Below, one piece after another: positions 6,911 to 13,811 of a stretch of DNA of 31,696 nt; position 1 is the stretch's first letter, and each line of letters begins with the position of its first letter. The notes below the pieces were generated by a model. That model saw nothing but the letters and a program-made list of their open reading frames with translations, made no database searches and had not been told where the DNA came from. Both the position numbers and the translations under genes were made by a program. Where the stretch lies: positions 1-31,696 of the forward strand of contig PMBV01000024.1 in assembly GCA_003153055.1 (NCBI GenBank), read 5' to 3'. The DNA is from Myxococcales bacterium. Its GTDB lineage: Bacteria > Myxococcota > Myxococcia > Myxococcales > Myxococcaceae.

Positions 6911-8119
6911 ATGGCTTTGTCTGGCGAGCTCAAAGACCTCGACGTTGCGACGCTGCTCCAGCTGTTGGGGCAACAGCAGCACACGGGGACTTTGACGCTG
7001 AAACGGGGCGACGGCCGCGTCTGGGTCGATTTCAGGGAAGGGGCGATCGCCGGCGCCCGCCCCGACCTCGGTCATCGCCATGAGCTGGGGGAAATGCTGC
7101 TCAGAGCCGAGCTCCTCGAGGCCGATGGTCTCGCCAAGGCGCGCGAGCTGGGCGCGCACACCGGGGAGCCTCTGGGCGATGTCCTCAGCCGAGAGGGGTT
7201 CTTGCCCCACTACGTCGTCGCCGAGTACCTCGATCTCCAGAGCACCGAGGTCATCTACGAGCTGGCGACCTGGCAGTCGGGGCACTTCTCGTTCGAGCCC
7301 AAGAGCATCGCCGAAGCGGGGCGGTACAGGCCTCAGGCGATCCTCCTCGAGGGGTGTCGTCGGGCCGACGAGTGGCCGGCGATTCGCGAGGCGATCCCCG
7401 ATCTCGCCATGGCCTTCGAGCCCTGCGCACCGTTCCCCGACGACACCACGGGGCTCGAGGCGGAGGACACGCACACCTTGGAGAACCTCAGGCGCGTCTA
7501 CGAGCTCGTCCAGCCCACCCGCAGTGCCTCGGCCATCATCACCAAGAGCCGGCTGTCGGAGTTCGAGGGCGCGTCGATCGTGGTGCGGCTGCTCCGTGCC
7601 GGGCTGGTGCGACCGGCCTTTCGGGTGCACGCCATCACGCCCGCCCGCGGGACCCTCATCGAGTGTCGATCGTCGTTGACGTTGGGCGCCGACGCCATCG
7701 ACATTCACACCTGCATCGACGGCGATCCACCGGTGATCCGCTCCATGGCGGTGTACGGAGGAGTGGTCGTCGCCCAGCAGTCGCTGCTGTGTGACGAGGT
7801 CGAGCGGCGCGAGGGTGCCTCGGCGCCTCAGTGCCTCGCCGAGATCCACCGGCGCTTCGACTTTCGCATCCACCAGGCGGTGTTTCGAGGCGCGGTCGAG
7901 CACGTCAAGCCCACCCAGGGCATCTCACAGCTCTTCGTGGCGGCCCTCGCCGCCCAGGCTCGAGGTGACCTCTCAACGGCCGGCCGCGTGGTCGAGGCGC
8001 TCGTGCGGGCTGACCCAGCCAATACACGTCTCCGCCAGTTCATGAATCGCGTTCAGGAGCAACGCCACGCTCGGGACGATGTCGGCAAGATTCAAGAGAT
8101 CTCCACCGAAGACCTCTGA
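6911..8119 (+). CDS. DUF4388 (PATAN-type) domain protein
   Basis: The 402-residue product begins directly with the DUF4388 pattern: SGELKDLDVATLLQLL, then a Gly-turn strand (TGTLTL), WVDFREGAIAGARP, and a helical part to about residue 130. This domain is common in regulatory proteins of Myxococcota, Cyanobacteria and Deinococcota. It is thought to be a protein-interaction module, and its biochemical function is unsettled. Residues about 190-240 (LENLRRVYELV...VVRLLRAGLVRP) look like the winged-helix-like segment that often accompanies it. The last 60 residues resemble a TPR-like helical pair (LFVAALAAQARGDL...ADPANTRLRQF). It has no signal peptide or membrane segment and is likely cytoplasmic. 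It sits 47 nt upstream of the TPR gene, separated by a perfect hairpin, and may lead the ParA/Roadblock/V4R operon. There is no clear Shine-Dalgarno sequence at the ATG. Confidence 0.8.
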   Translation: MALSGELKDLDVATLLQLLGQQQHTGTLTLKRGDGRVWVDFREGAIAGARPDLGHRHELGEMLLRAELLEADGLAKARELGAHTGEPLGDVLSREGFLPHYVVAEYLDLQSTEVIYELATWQSGHFSFEPKSIAEAGRYRPQAILLEGCRRADEWPAIREAIPDLAMAFEPCAPFPDDTTGLEAEDTHTLENLRRVYELVQPTRSASAIITKSRLSEFEGASIVVRLLRAGLVRPAFRVHAITPARGTLIECRSSLTLGADAIDIHTCIDGDPPVIRSMAVYGGVVVAQQSLLCDEVERREGASAPQCLAEIHRRFDFRIHQAVFRGAVEHVKPTQGISQLFVAALAAQARGDLSTAGRVVEALVRADPANTRLRQFMNRVQEQRHARDDVGKIQEISTEDL

Positions 8120-8120
8120 A

Positions 8121-8140
8121 CGATTGACTCTCGTCAATCG
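8121..8140. repeat. Perfect 8-bp stem, 4-nt loop hairpin between the first two cluster genes
   Basis: CGATTGAC and GTCAATCG are exact reverse complements around TCTC. The hairpin starts 2 nt after the stop codon of the DUF4388 gene. The usual T-run of an intrinsic terminator is missing. It could be an mRNA processing or attenuation hairpin that changes expression between the first gene and the rest, or a protein-binding palindrome for an internal promoter. Confidence 0.5.
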
Positions 8141-8166
8141 CATCACAGTTGGCTTGAAAAGCTCCC

Positions 8167-9084
8167 ATGGCGACGTTCCAAATGAAGGAGATGCCGGCCT
8201 CCGCTCAAGTCGAGGAACTCCTCAGACGAGGGCTTGACTTCTACGCGCTCAACAACGCAGCGGGTGCAGCGCGTTGCTGGGAAGAAGCCGCGAAGCTCAG
8301 CCCCAGCGACACTCGAGCCTCCGAGTACCTCGCCGCGCTCAGAGGCGACAGCGGCGCCGCCGTCGAAGCGCCACCGGTCGAGCCCGAGCGCCTGGAGCGG
8401 CGGAGCCTCACGGGGCTCAGACAGGTGGTGGACGAGTTGGGCACCGTCAGCGCTCCTCGAGCCTTCGACCGAGCCCAATTCATCGAACTGCTGCGAGACA
8501 AGAAATACGAGGAGGCCCTCGACGCGCTCTACAAAATGCGCAACGCGGCCCCGGAAAACGCGTCGGTGTCGCGCGGGATCCAAGTGCTCAAAGAGAAACT
8601 CCTGGCCGAGTACCTCGCGCGGCTTGGGAACCTCGACCTCGTGGTCGCGCCCACCGGCATCGGGAACGTGCGGCTGACGCCCGAGGAGAGCGACGTCTTG
8701 AGGCTCTCCGACGGCATCGCCAGCTTGGGAGACGTGCTCAGCTCCTCGCGGCTGGGGCGCTTCGCGACGGCGCGGGCGTTCAGCGCGCTCCTCGACCGCG
8801 GCGCGCTGGCCGTCGGAGCACCAGCCCCGGCGACGCAGCCGTCACTGGCGTCGACGTACCCCGAGACAGTCGACGCAGCCTCGCCCGTCGTGCCGCCAGC
8901 TCCTGCTGCACCAGCCGAGGTCAGCCGTTACGATGAGACATTTCGGCTCGCGACCGAGGCATACCTCCGCAGAGACGTCGACACGGCCTTGACGTTGTTC
9001 GCCCAATGCCTCGAGGAGCGGCCTGACGATCGCCGCGTGCAACACAACATCGAACGCTTGCAGCAGCGAAAGAGGAAGTCATGA
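8167..9084 (+). CDS. TPR-containing adaptor-like protein
   Basis: The 305-residue protein has one or two tetratricopeptide-like helix pairs at the N-terminus (about residues 12-58, VEELLRRGLDFYALNN then ARCWEEAAKLSPSD), another at about 98-140 (LLRDKKYEEALDALYKM, then PENASV) and a clear one near the C-terminus (about 255-300, AYLRRDVDTALTLFAQCLEERPDD). Between them, residues about 160-215 (LTPEESDVLRLSDGIASLGDVL...FSALLDRGAL) resemble the winged-helix-like segment seen with DUF4388 proteins, and a Pro/Ala-rich linker follows (about 217-248). Such proteins usually serve as scaffolds. No enzyme motif is visible. Its last four bases overlap the ParA start (ATGA), so translation is coupled. It probably binds one of the downstream products; this is inference from context. 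Confidence 0.75.
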   Translation: MATFQMKEMPASAQVEELLRRGLDFYALNNAAGAARCWEEAAKLSPSDTRASEYLAALRGDSGAAVEAPPVEPERLERRSLTGLRQVVDELGTVSAPRAFDRAQFIELLRDKKYEEALDALYKMRNAAPENASVSRGIQVLKEKLLAEYLARLGNLDLVVAPTGIGNVRLTPEESDVLRLSDGIASLGDVLSSSRLGRFATARAFSALLDRGALAVGAPAPATQPSLASTYPETVDAASPVVPPAPAAPAEVSRYDETFRLATEAYLRRDVDTALTLFAQCLEERPDDRRVQHNIERLQQRKRKS

Positions 9085-9881
9085 AGGTCCTTTCGGTGGT
9101 CAGTCAAAAGGGGGGCGTCGGGAAGACCACGGTCTCGCTCAATCTCGCGCTGTCGCTGGCGAGGCGCGGCCATCGCCTGTTGCTGGTCGACCTCGATCCC
9201 CAAGGGGCCATCGGGCTGTCGCTCCAGCGAGCCAACACCAGCGTCGGGGTGGCCTCGTACATCGCCCGTCGAGTGCCCCTCGACCGGGTCATCACTCACA
9301 CCAAGTTTCCCGAGCTCGACCTGGTCCCCATGGGGAACATCGCGATCCAAGACACGCCGGCGTTCTCTGCCCGGCTCAACGACGGCTCCGAGCTCACGCG
9401 GCTCTTGTCGGAGTGCGGAGGGTACGATCTGGTGATGTTCGACACGCCCTCGGGGTTCAGCGGCGTGACGATGGGGGCCATGAAGGTGTCGACCCACGTC
9501 ATCAGCCCGCTCCAGGCTGAGCCGCTGGCGGTGCGGTCGGCCAGCCAGCTCCTCGAGGTGCTCGCCGCGCTCCGCCGCGAGGGGGCCGGGGTGACGCTGG
9601 CGGGCCTCGTCCTCACCATGCTCGACCTGCGCAACGGAGAGTCACTGGGCGTCGCGACCGAGGTGTGGAGCGACTTCCCCGACGCGGCCGTGCTCCAGAC
9701 GAACATCCCCCGCGATCCGGCGTTCCTCAAGGCGAGCGGGGCCGGGGTGCCGGTGGGGCTCCTCAGTCGATCGCCGCCTCCAGTCGCCGCGCTGTTCGAC
9801 CAGCTCGCCCAGGAGCTCGAGCCCCGCCTTGGAATGAGAAAAGAGGTGAAGGACGATGGCCCAATCTCGCTACTTGCCTGA
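9081..9881 (+). CDS. ParA/MinD-family ATPase, orphan (no adjacent ParB)
   Basis: The 266-residue product has the deviant Walker A motif KGGVGKTT at residues 10-17 with the signature Lys10, the A-prime loop DLDPQG (residues 37-42) and a Walker B-like FDTPSG starting at Phe120. All the residues for ATP sandwich-dimer formation appear intact. Family members use ATP-dependent DNA or membrane binding to move or space cargo: chromosomes, plasmids, chemoreceptor arrays, carboxysomes, division sites. No ParB gene or parS-like repeat is present nearby. Instead it is coupled to a TPR gene upstream (ATGA overlap) and to a Roadblock gene downstream (26-nt overlap). That suggests it positions a protein assembly rather than DNA. 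It has no C-terminal amphipathic helix typical of MinD (the end is charged), so the nucleoid is the more likely matrix; this part is inference. Confidence 0.9.
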   Translation: MKVLSVVSQKGGVGKTTVSLNLALSLARRGHRLLLVDLDPQGAIGLSLQRANTSVGVASYIARRVPLDRVITHTKFPELDLVPMGNIAIQDTPAFSARLNDGSELTRLLSECGGYDLVMFDTPSGFSGVTMGAMKVSTHVISPLQAEPLAVRSASQLLEVLAALRREGAGVTLAGLVLTMLDLRNGESLGVATEVWSDFPDAAVLQTNIPRDPAFLKASGAGVPVGLLSRSPPPVAALFDQLAQELEPRLGMRKEVKDDGPISLLA

Positions 9882-10542
9882 ACCGGCCGTCCTCGACCGA
9901 CTTCTGACCGAGGCAGGCCTTCGCGTGCCGAAGGCAGCCGAGGCCGAGATGGGCCAGGGTGAATGGGTTCGCTTCGAAGACGCGCCGCCCCCGGCCGCCA
10001 AGCTGGCGCCCGCTCCGGCCGCGGCCCGTGCTCCGGCGCGGGTCCCAGTCACCGACTTTCGCATTCACGACGCACGCGAGGTCAAGCCGAAGTCGAGCCC
10101 AGTCGCCCACCCACCGCCCGAGGCACGCGACGATCGCCTCAGCGAGGAGCTCTTCGGGGTCGGGCTGAAGGGCCTGGGCGTGGAGCAGCGGCTTCAGAAG
10201 CTGGTTCAGTGGTTGGTGGGCGGCACTGGTGCCTCGTCGGCCTTCGTGGCTGACCTCGAAGGCCTGCCGCTGGTGAACCACAACACCCCCGAGCCCTACA
10301 TCGTGGCGATTGGCCCCTTGGCCCGGGCGCAGGCCGAGATCGCTCGGTTCGTGCCTAACTCGCCACCGGGCACCAGCATCGTCGAGCTCGAGCACCAGAA
10401 CCTGCTCGAGGTGGTGTGGGCCGACACGCCCATCGGCCGGCTGGGGGTGGGGCTGGTGATGACCGAGCCGCTCACGCACACGCTGGTGACGCGCATTCGT
10501 CGAGTGGCAGCACTGTCCGTCGTTTCCCGAGGAGATACGTAA
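9856..10542 (+). CDS. Roadblock/LC7-like domain protein with long disordered N-terminus
   Basis: The 228-residue product starts within the end of the ParA gene (26-nt overlap) behind a good Shine-Dalgarno sequence (GAAGGAC). The first 90 residues are charged or Pro/Ala-rich and look disordered (residues 48-65 are largely Ala and Pro). The C-terminal part, about 105-225, resembles a Roadblock/LC7 fold: a helix (RLQKLVQWLVGG), then a strand pattern with ASSAFVADLEGLPLVNHN, a second helix (GPLARAQAEIARF) and paired strands (TSIVELEHQNLLEVVW, then GRLGVGLVM). In bacteria this fold includes MglB, the GTPase-activating partner of the polarity GTPase MglA, but no GTPase gene lies nearby here. It may be a dimeric scaffold or a regulator of the adjacent ParA. 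The fold call rests on pattern recognition and is moderate. Confidence 0.65.
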   Translation: MAQSRYLPEPAVLDRLLTEAGLRVPKAAEAEMGQGEWVRFEDAPPPAAKLAPAPAAARAPARVPVTDFRIHDAREVKPKSSPVAHPPPEARDDRLSEELFGVGLKGLGVEQRLQKLVQWLVGGTGASSAFVADLEGLPLVNHNTPEPYIVAIGPLARAQAEIARFVPNSPPGTSIVELEHQNLLEVVWADTPIGRLGVGLVMTEPLTHTLVTRIRRVAALSVVSRGDT

Positions 10543-11120
10543 TGGAAAGGCTTCAGATCCAGGCGGTCGCGGCCGACGTACCGGCCTTGCGAGCGGTCTT
10601 CGTGACGGCAATGCCCGACTGCCTCCTGTTCGATGCGTGGGTGAAGACAGAGGAAACGTGGGTCGCCGAAGACGCGGCCTCCTACTTCGGCGATCTGGTG
10701 CGCGCCAACCGCGAGGGCCTCAAAGCGCTCAAGTCGTGGTCCTCCGAGATGCAGGTGACCATCGAGTCGGCCGATGTGCTCCTGGTGTTGCGAGAGCTCC
10801 GGAGCGACTTCGTGGTGACCTTGGCGTTCCAGCGCGACGCGCCCTTGGGCATGGTGCGCATGTACACCAAGCGCATGATCGAGCGGCTCGACGAGCTGTT
10901 GCCTCGGCTCGAAGCCAAGGAGCGCCCGCGTGCCGTCAGGGTGCGCGAGTTCCTCGAGAAGTACGCCCCCGACCCCCATGCGGCCCTCGCCCGCATCGCG
11001 CTTCGAACCGGCATCTCCCTCGACTCGCTCAAGAAGGCCGAAGGCCTCACGGCGGGGCAGGTCGATGTCTTCGAGACGTCAGTGAAAGATCTCCTCGGTC
11101 TCGAATCTCTGCCTGTCTGA
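10542..11120 (+). CDS. Second Roadblock-like protein
   Basis: The 192-residue product starts in a TAATG overlap with the preceding gene. Residues about 12-110 look like another Roadblock/LC7-type domain: PALRAVFVTAMPDCLLFDAWV forms the first helix and strand, a helix follows (ASYFGDLVRANREGLKALK), then alternating strands (MQVTIESADVLLVLREL and SDFVVTLAFQRDAPLGMV). The end (about 145-190) is a compact helical segment (DPHAALARIALRTGISLDSLKKAE) that could be a separate interaction module. Together with the preceding gene it gives a pair of non-identical Roadblock-like subunits, which could form a heterodimer as in other systems of this fold. Function is not known, and the fold is inferred from pattern only. 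No signal peptide or membrane segment is present. Confidence 0.6.
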   Translation: MERLQIQAVAADVPALRAVFVTAMPDCLLFDAWVKTEETWVAEDAASYFGDLVRANREGLKALKSWSSEMQVTIESADVLLVLRELRSDFVVTLAFQRDAPLGMVRMYTKRMIERLDELLPRLEAKERPRAVRVREFLEKYAPDPHAALARIALRTGISLDSLKKAEGLTAGQVDVFETSVKDLLGLESLPV

Positions 11121-11130
11121 GGAACGCGCC

Positions 11131-12387
11131 ATGGCCACCGAGTCCTTTCGAGCGTACTTGCCGGATCTCGATCTGATGACCAATGCGGGCGCACCCGCGG
11201 TCTACCACTGTCACCACTTCAACCTCTTCCTCGACCAGACGGTCGACGACGCCCTCGGGCCGCAGGAGGGCGCCAAGCTCCGCTTCCTCGCGGCGAGGGA
11301 GGCGTCGCACGCGTTTCTCCGCGCGCTGTGCGTGCGCAAGGGCGCCCTGACGCCAGTGGAGAAGCTGAGCGCCGCCATGGAGGCGTTCGCGGCCATGGGC
11401 CACGGGCGGCTCGAGATCACCGCCGACGCCAACGGAGGCCCGGCCGATGGGGAGTTCCTCCACTACGGCTACTCCTGGGCCCAGAAGTACGGCCAGAAGG
11501 TTCGCCGTCGCCACCCAGCCGACGCCTTCGCCGCGGGGTACACGGCCGCGGCGGTGGAAATCGCCTACGGGCTGGAGCGCGAGTCGGTCGATGCCACCGA
11601 AACGCAGTGCGTGGCCATGCGGGCCGAGCGGTGCCACTTCGAGCTCAAGCGTGGAGCTTCGCCCCCGCAGCTCCCGCCGGTGCGCGAGGCGGAGATCAAG
11701 GCCGCGGCCAAGCCGACGATGAACGGCCTGTACGAGGCGGAGATCGGCAAGATCACCAACGGGCTGCGAAGCTTCACCGGTGGAGTCGCTGGTGATCAGC
11801 GCGGCCTCGTGCAGGCCTTTGGGGTCTTCATCACCATGCACCTATCCGGCTACTACAACCGGATCACCTACGACACGATGGCGCAGGTCGAGAAGACCTC
11901 ACCGGGGTCCATCGGGGTGCTCGAGGAGCTCTTCCGCGAATCAGGTCACGTCTGCGTGTTCAATACGTTCGGAGGGATGCTCCTGTCGCCCGAGTGGGCG
12001 GGCCTGGTGGGCGCTCCCACTGGAGACATCACCCAGACGATCATCGGGTGCGTGGCCATCGCGCGCGCCCTGGGCTTCGGCCACTGGGTGATTCACGAGG
12101 TGACGCCGGGCTCGAAGCTGGTGCTGCGAACGCCCTGCACCTACGAGAGCGGGTACTACCTCACGCGCCACGGGGTCGCGACGCGCCCCAACGAGTACTT
12201 CTTCCAGGGCGCGAGCCTGGCCTTCTGCCAGCTCGCCTACCGCGTCGACTGGAAGGCGAAACCCGAGCTCACCCCCGAGTTCTACGACGCCCTCTTCCGC
12301 GGCAAGATCCCCTGCAAGATGGAGCAGACCCAAGGCACCACGATGGGGCAGCCATACTCCGAGGTCGTCGTTACCCAGCTCGGTTGA
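11131..12387 (+). CDS. V4R (4-vinyl reductase-like) domain protein, possibly duplicated
   Basis: The 418-residue cytoplasmic protein starts 10 nt after the preceding gene, behind GAGGAAC. Residues about 115-172 match the V4R pattern: a small-residue helix (AFAAGYTAAAVEIAYGL) followed by two conserved cysteines in ETQC160VAMRAERC168HFEL, the C-x7-C arrangement that closes this domain. A second, more divergent unit may occupy about 310-418, with GASLAFCQLAYRVD, FYDALFRGKIPC395KMEQT and a terminal EVVV strand. V4R domains occur in BchJ and in many sensory proteins, where they are thought to bind small ligands, hydrocarbons or metal. Conserved Cys and the His-rich YHCHH (residues 25-29) raise the possibility of metal or redox sensing. 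That is inference. Pairing with Roadblock proteins is a recurring arrangement in bacteria and archaea. Confidence 0.65.
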   Translation: MATESFRAYLPDLDLMTNAGAPAVYHCHHFNLFLDQTVDDALGPQEGAKLRFLAAREASHAFLRALCVRKGALTPVEKLSAAMEAFAAMGHGRLEITADANGGPADGEFLHYGYSWAQKYGQKVRRRHPADAFAAGYTAAAVEIAYGLERESVDATETQCVAMRAERCHFELKRGASPPQLPPVREAEIKAAAKPTMNGLYEAEIGKITNGLRSFTGGVAGDQRGLVQAFGVFITMHLSGYYNRITYDTMAQVEKTSPGSIGVLEELFRESGHVCVFNTFGGMLLSPEWAGLVGAPTGDITQTIIGCVAIARALGFGHWVIHEVTPGSKLVLRTPCTYESGYYLTRHGVATRPNEYFFQGASLAFCQLAYRVDWKAKPELTPEFYDALFRGKIPCKMEQTQGTTMGQPYSEVVVTQLG

Positions 12388-12812
12388 TGCCGCGTCGATC
12401 ACCAACCGCCGACGATCCAGACGACCCCGTCTTCGTCGGCGAGGGGGTGCGTGTCACCCGAGCCAACGGGTGCTTTCGTGGCTTGAGCTGGAACCTCGAG
12501 CTCGAGCAGCACGACTGGGATCGGTTCCGAGAGGCGCTCCGCGGGGCAGGGTGGGCGGAGTCCTCGAGGATCGATGGGCTGTACGACTACCTGGCACCCG
12601 AGGCCGGGCATCGCCTGGTGGTGGTGCCCGCCTCCGATTGGGTTCAGCTACGCCTGAGCTATTTGGTGCCTGCGGAGCGGCGGCTCGCCAGCATGGAGGC
12701 GCTCGCCCAGGCCGTCGCCGACCTCGTCATTTCGCGAACCACGCCCCCACCTGCGTCCCGGTCCGGCCGTCGGTCACCACGACCGCGTCGAACTTCGCCT
12801 TCACGCCCTTGA
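12387..12812 (+). CDS. Small uncharacterised protein with Arg-rich tail, last gene of the ParA/Roadblock/V4R cluster
   Basis: The 141-residue product starts in a TGATG overlap with the V4R gene, so it is translationally coupled. I do not recognise the family. Residues about 13-115 look like a small folded domain: VRVTRANGCFRGLSWNLEL, an acidic helix with WDRFREALRGAGW, GLYDYLAPEAGHRLVVV strands and a final helix (MEALAQAVADLVI). The last 27 residues (SRTTPPPASRSGRRSPRP and onward) are low-complexity, strongly basic and probably unstructured. This tail is encoded exactly where the gene overlaps the 3' end of the convergent secreted-protein gene (86 bp, 12727-12812). The tail may simply be read-through into antisense coding sequence after loss of an earlier stop codon, or it may be a functional nucleic-acid or membrane contact. 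The folded part is more credible than the tail. Confidence 0.55.
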   Translation: MPRRSPTADDPDDPVFVGEGVRVTRANGCFRGLSWNLELEQHDWDRFREALRGAGWAESSRIDGLYDYLAPEAGHRLVVVPASDWVQLRLSYLVPAERRLASMEALAQAVADLVISRTTPPPASRSGRRSPRPRRTSPSRP

Positions 12813-13338
12813 GCTTCCCGCCGCCCTTCTTGGGCAGGGTCCAGAGATCTTGCACGGTGAACACCACCTGCAGCCGGAGGCCCTGCGCCTGCACTTGCCT
12901 TCCCATCATCGCCGGGCTCCACCCATCGGGCAGCATCGACTCGATGCGAATGAACGGCAGCACCACGTTGCCGCTGGCGTCGACCTTCGAGGGTGCGCCG
13001 TGGGTCACCGCCGAGTTGGAGCCAGCGAAGAAGGGCGTCAGGTTGAGAATGAATCGGCCGCTCCGGTTGTCCATCTCCGACATCTGGAGCACGTTGGCCG
13101 TGCCCTCGGTGATGATGAGGTAGTACTTCTTGCCCTTGGCTGCCCGGCGAAAGCCCTGGGTGTTCTTCTCGCAGTCGGCCCCCCCGAGCATCGCCGAGAC
13201 GCAATCACCGACGTACTTGTCCACGAAGGCGCCCACCGACGTCAGCGGCTCGGCGTTGTCCCTCAGCGGGTCGAAGCGACGATCCACCTGCGCCACGGCC
13301 ACCACCGGCACCAACGCCATCAGCACCAAGCCCCGCAT
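12727..13338 (-). CDS. Hypothetical secreted protein
   Basis: The ATG at 13338 has an excellent Shine-Dalgarno sequence (AAGGAGG) and opens a signal peptide (MRGLVLMALVPVVAVAQ), so I chose it over a longer frame that starts at 13446. The mature protein is about 185 residues, with two cysteines in the first third (DCVSAMLGGADC) that could form a disulfide in the periplasm. It is rich in strands, such as KKYYLIITEGTANVLQM and RLQVVFTVQDLWTL, and ends in a predicted strand (KAKFDAVVVTDGR). No catalytic motif is visible and I do not recognise the family; it is likely a lineage-restricted envelope or exported protein. It is divergent from a PilZ gene, and its 3' end overlaps the end of the V4R-cluster small gene by 86 bp on the opposite strand. 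Confidence 0.8.
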   Translation of the reverse strand: MRGLVLMALVPVVAVAQVDRRFDPLRDNAEPLTSVGAFVDKYVGDCVSAMLGGADCEKNTQGFRRAAKGKKYYLIITEGTANVLQMSEMDNRSGRFILNLTPFFAGSNSAVTHGAPSKVDASGNVVLPFIRIESMLPDGWSPAMMGRQVQAQGLRLQVVFTVQDLWTLPKKGGGKLKGVKAKFDAVVVTDGRTGTQVGAWFAK

Positions 13339-13374
13339 GTCCTGCCTCCTTGTGTGTCGGAGTGAGTAGAGAAA

Positions 13375-13402
13375 TTGCCTACATCTGATTACCACGTACG
13401 AT
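13375..13402 (+). promoter_or_regulatory. Candidate sigma70-type promoter for the minimal PilZ gene
   Basis: TTGCCT (13375-13380) and TACGAT (13397-13402) are separated by 16 nt and lie 27 nt upstream of the GTG start, in a relatively AT-rich gap between divergent genes. The match to consensus is partial, and promoter reading in high-GC genomes is unreliable. Confidence 0.3.
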
Positions 13403-13428
13403 GGCTTCGTCTCCCGCCAGGAGCTCTC

Positions 13429-13773
13429 GTGAACGAACGCCGCCAAACTCTGAGGTTCGACAAAGTGTTCTCAGTCTACATGAGGACGACCGATGGAATG
13501 ACTCGTGGAATCGCTCGAAATATCAGCTCTTCTGGGCTCTTCGTCGAGACGAGGGAGCCCTTGGCGCTGGGCGGCCGCCTCAAGGTGACCTTCTGTGGTG
13601 ATGAAGGAAATGAGATGACCGCCTTGTGCGAGGTTCGGTACCAGGTGGCGCTCAACTATGGCGACGGAGAGACCGCCTCAGGCACCAGAGGGGCCGGTCT
13701 GCGCATTGTCGCCTGGGAGACCAAGGAGGATCAACCGCTGCTCTTGGTCGATCGGGAGCGAGTCCTCCACTGA
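13429..13773 (+). CDS. Minimal PilZ-domain protein, probable c-di-GMP receptor
   Basis: The 114-residue product is essentially a stand-alone PilZ domain. The GTG at 13429 is chosen because CAGGAG lies 5 nt upstream and the domain starts immediately after it. The c-di-GMP motifs are intact: R5-QTL-R9 followed by N31-I-S33-SS-G36 (the NxSxxG variant), then a beta barrel with GRLKVTFCGD, LCEVRYQV and GAGLRIV. Single-domain PilZ proteins usually act by binding a partner when loaded with cyclic di-GMP. In myxobacteria, members of this family affect motility, predation and polysaccharide. The partner is not shown here. It is divergent from a secreted-protein gene and followed after 38 nt by the glycosyltransferase gene, which it might share a transcript with. 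Confidence 0.88.
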   Translation: MNERRQTLRFDKVFSVYMRTTDGMTRGIARNISSSGLFVETREPLALGGRLKVTFCGDEGNEMTALCEVRYQVALNYGDGETASGTRGAGLRIVAWETKEDQPLLLVDRERVLH

Positions 13774-13811
13774 CGCTGCCGGGCCGGTCTGGTAAGGCCG
13801 GTGACGTCAAG

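Noticed and set aside
9081..9881. Chromosome or plasmid partition locus (parAB-parS)
   Set aside because: No ParB-like gene and no parS-like palindromes lie nearby; the partner genes are Roadblock- and TPR-like.
9856..11120. MglA/MglB polarity GTPase pair
   Set aside because: Neither gene has GTPase motifs (P-loop, NKxD). Both look Roadblock-like, so at most MglB-type, with no MglA present.
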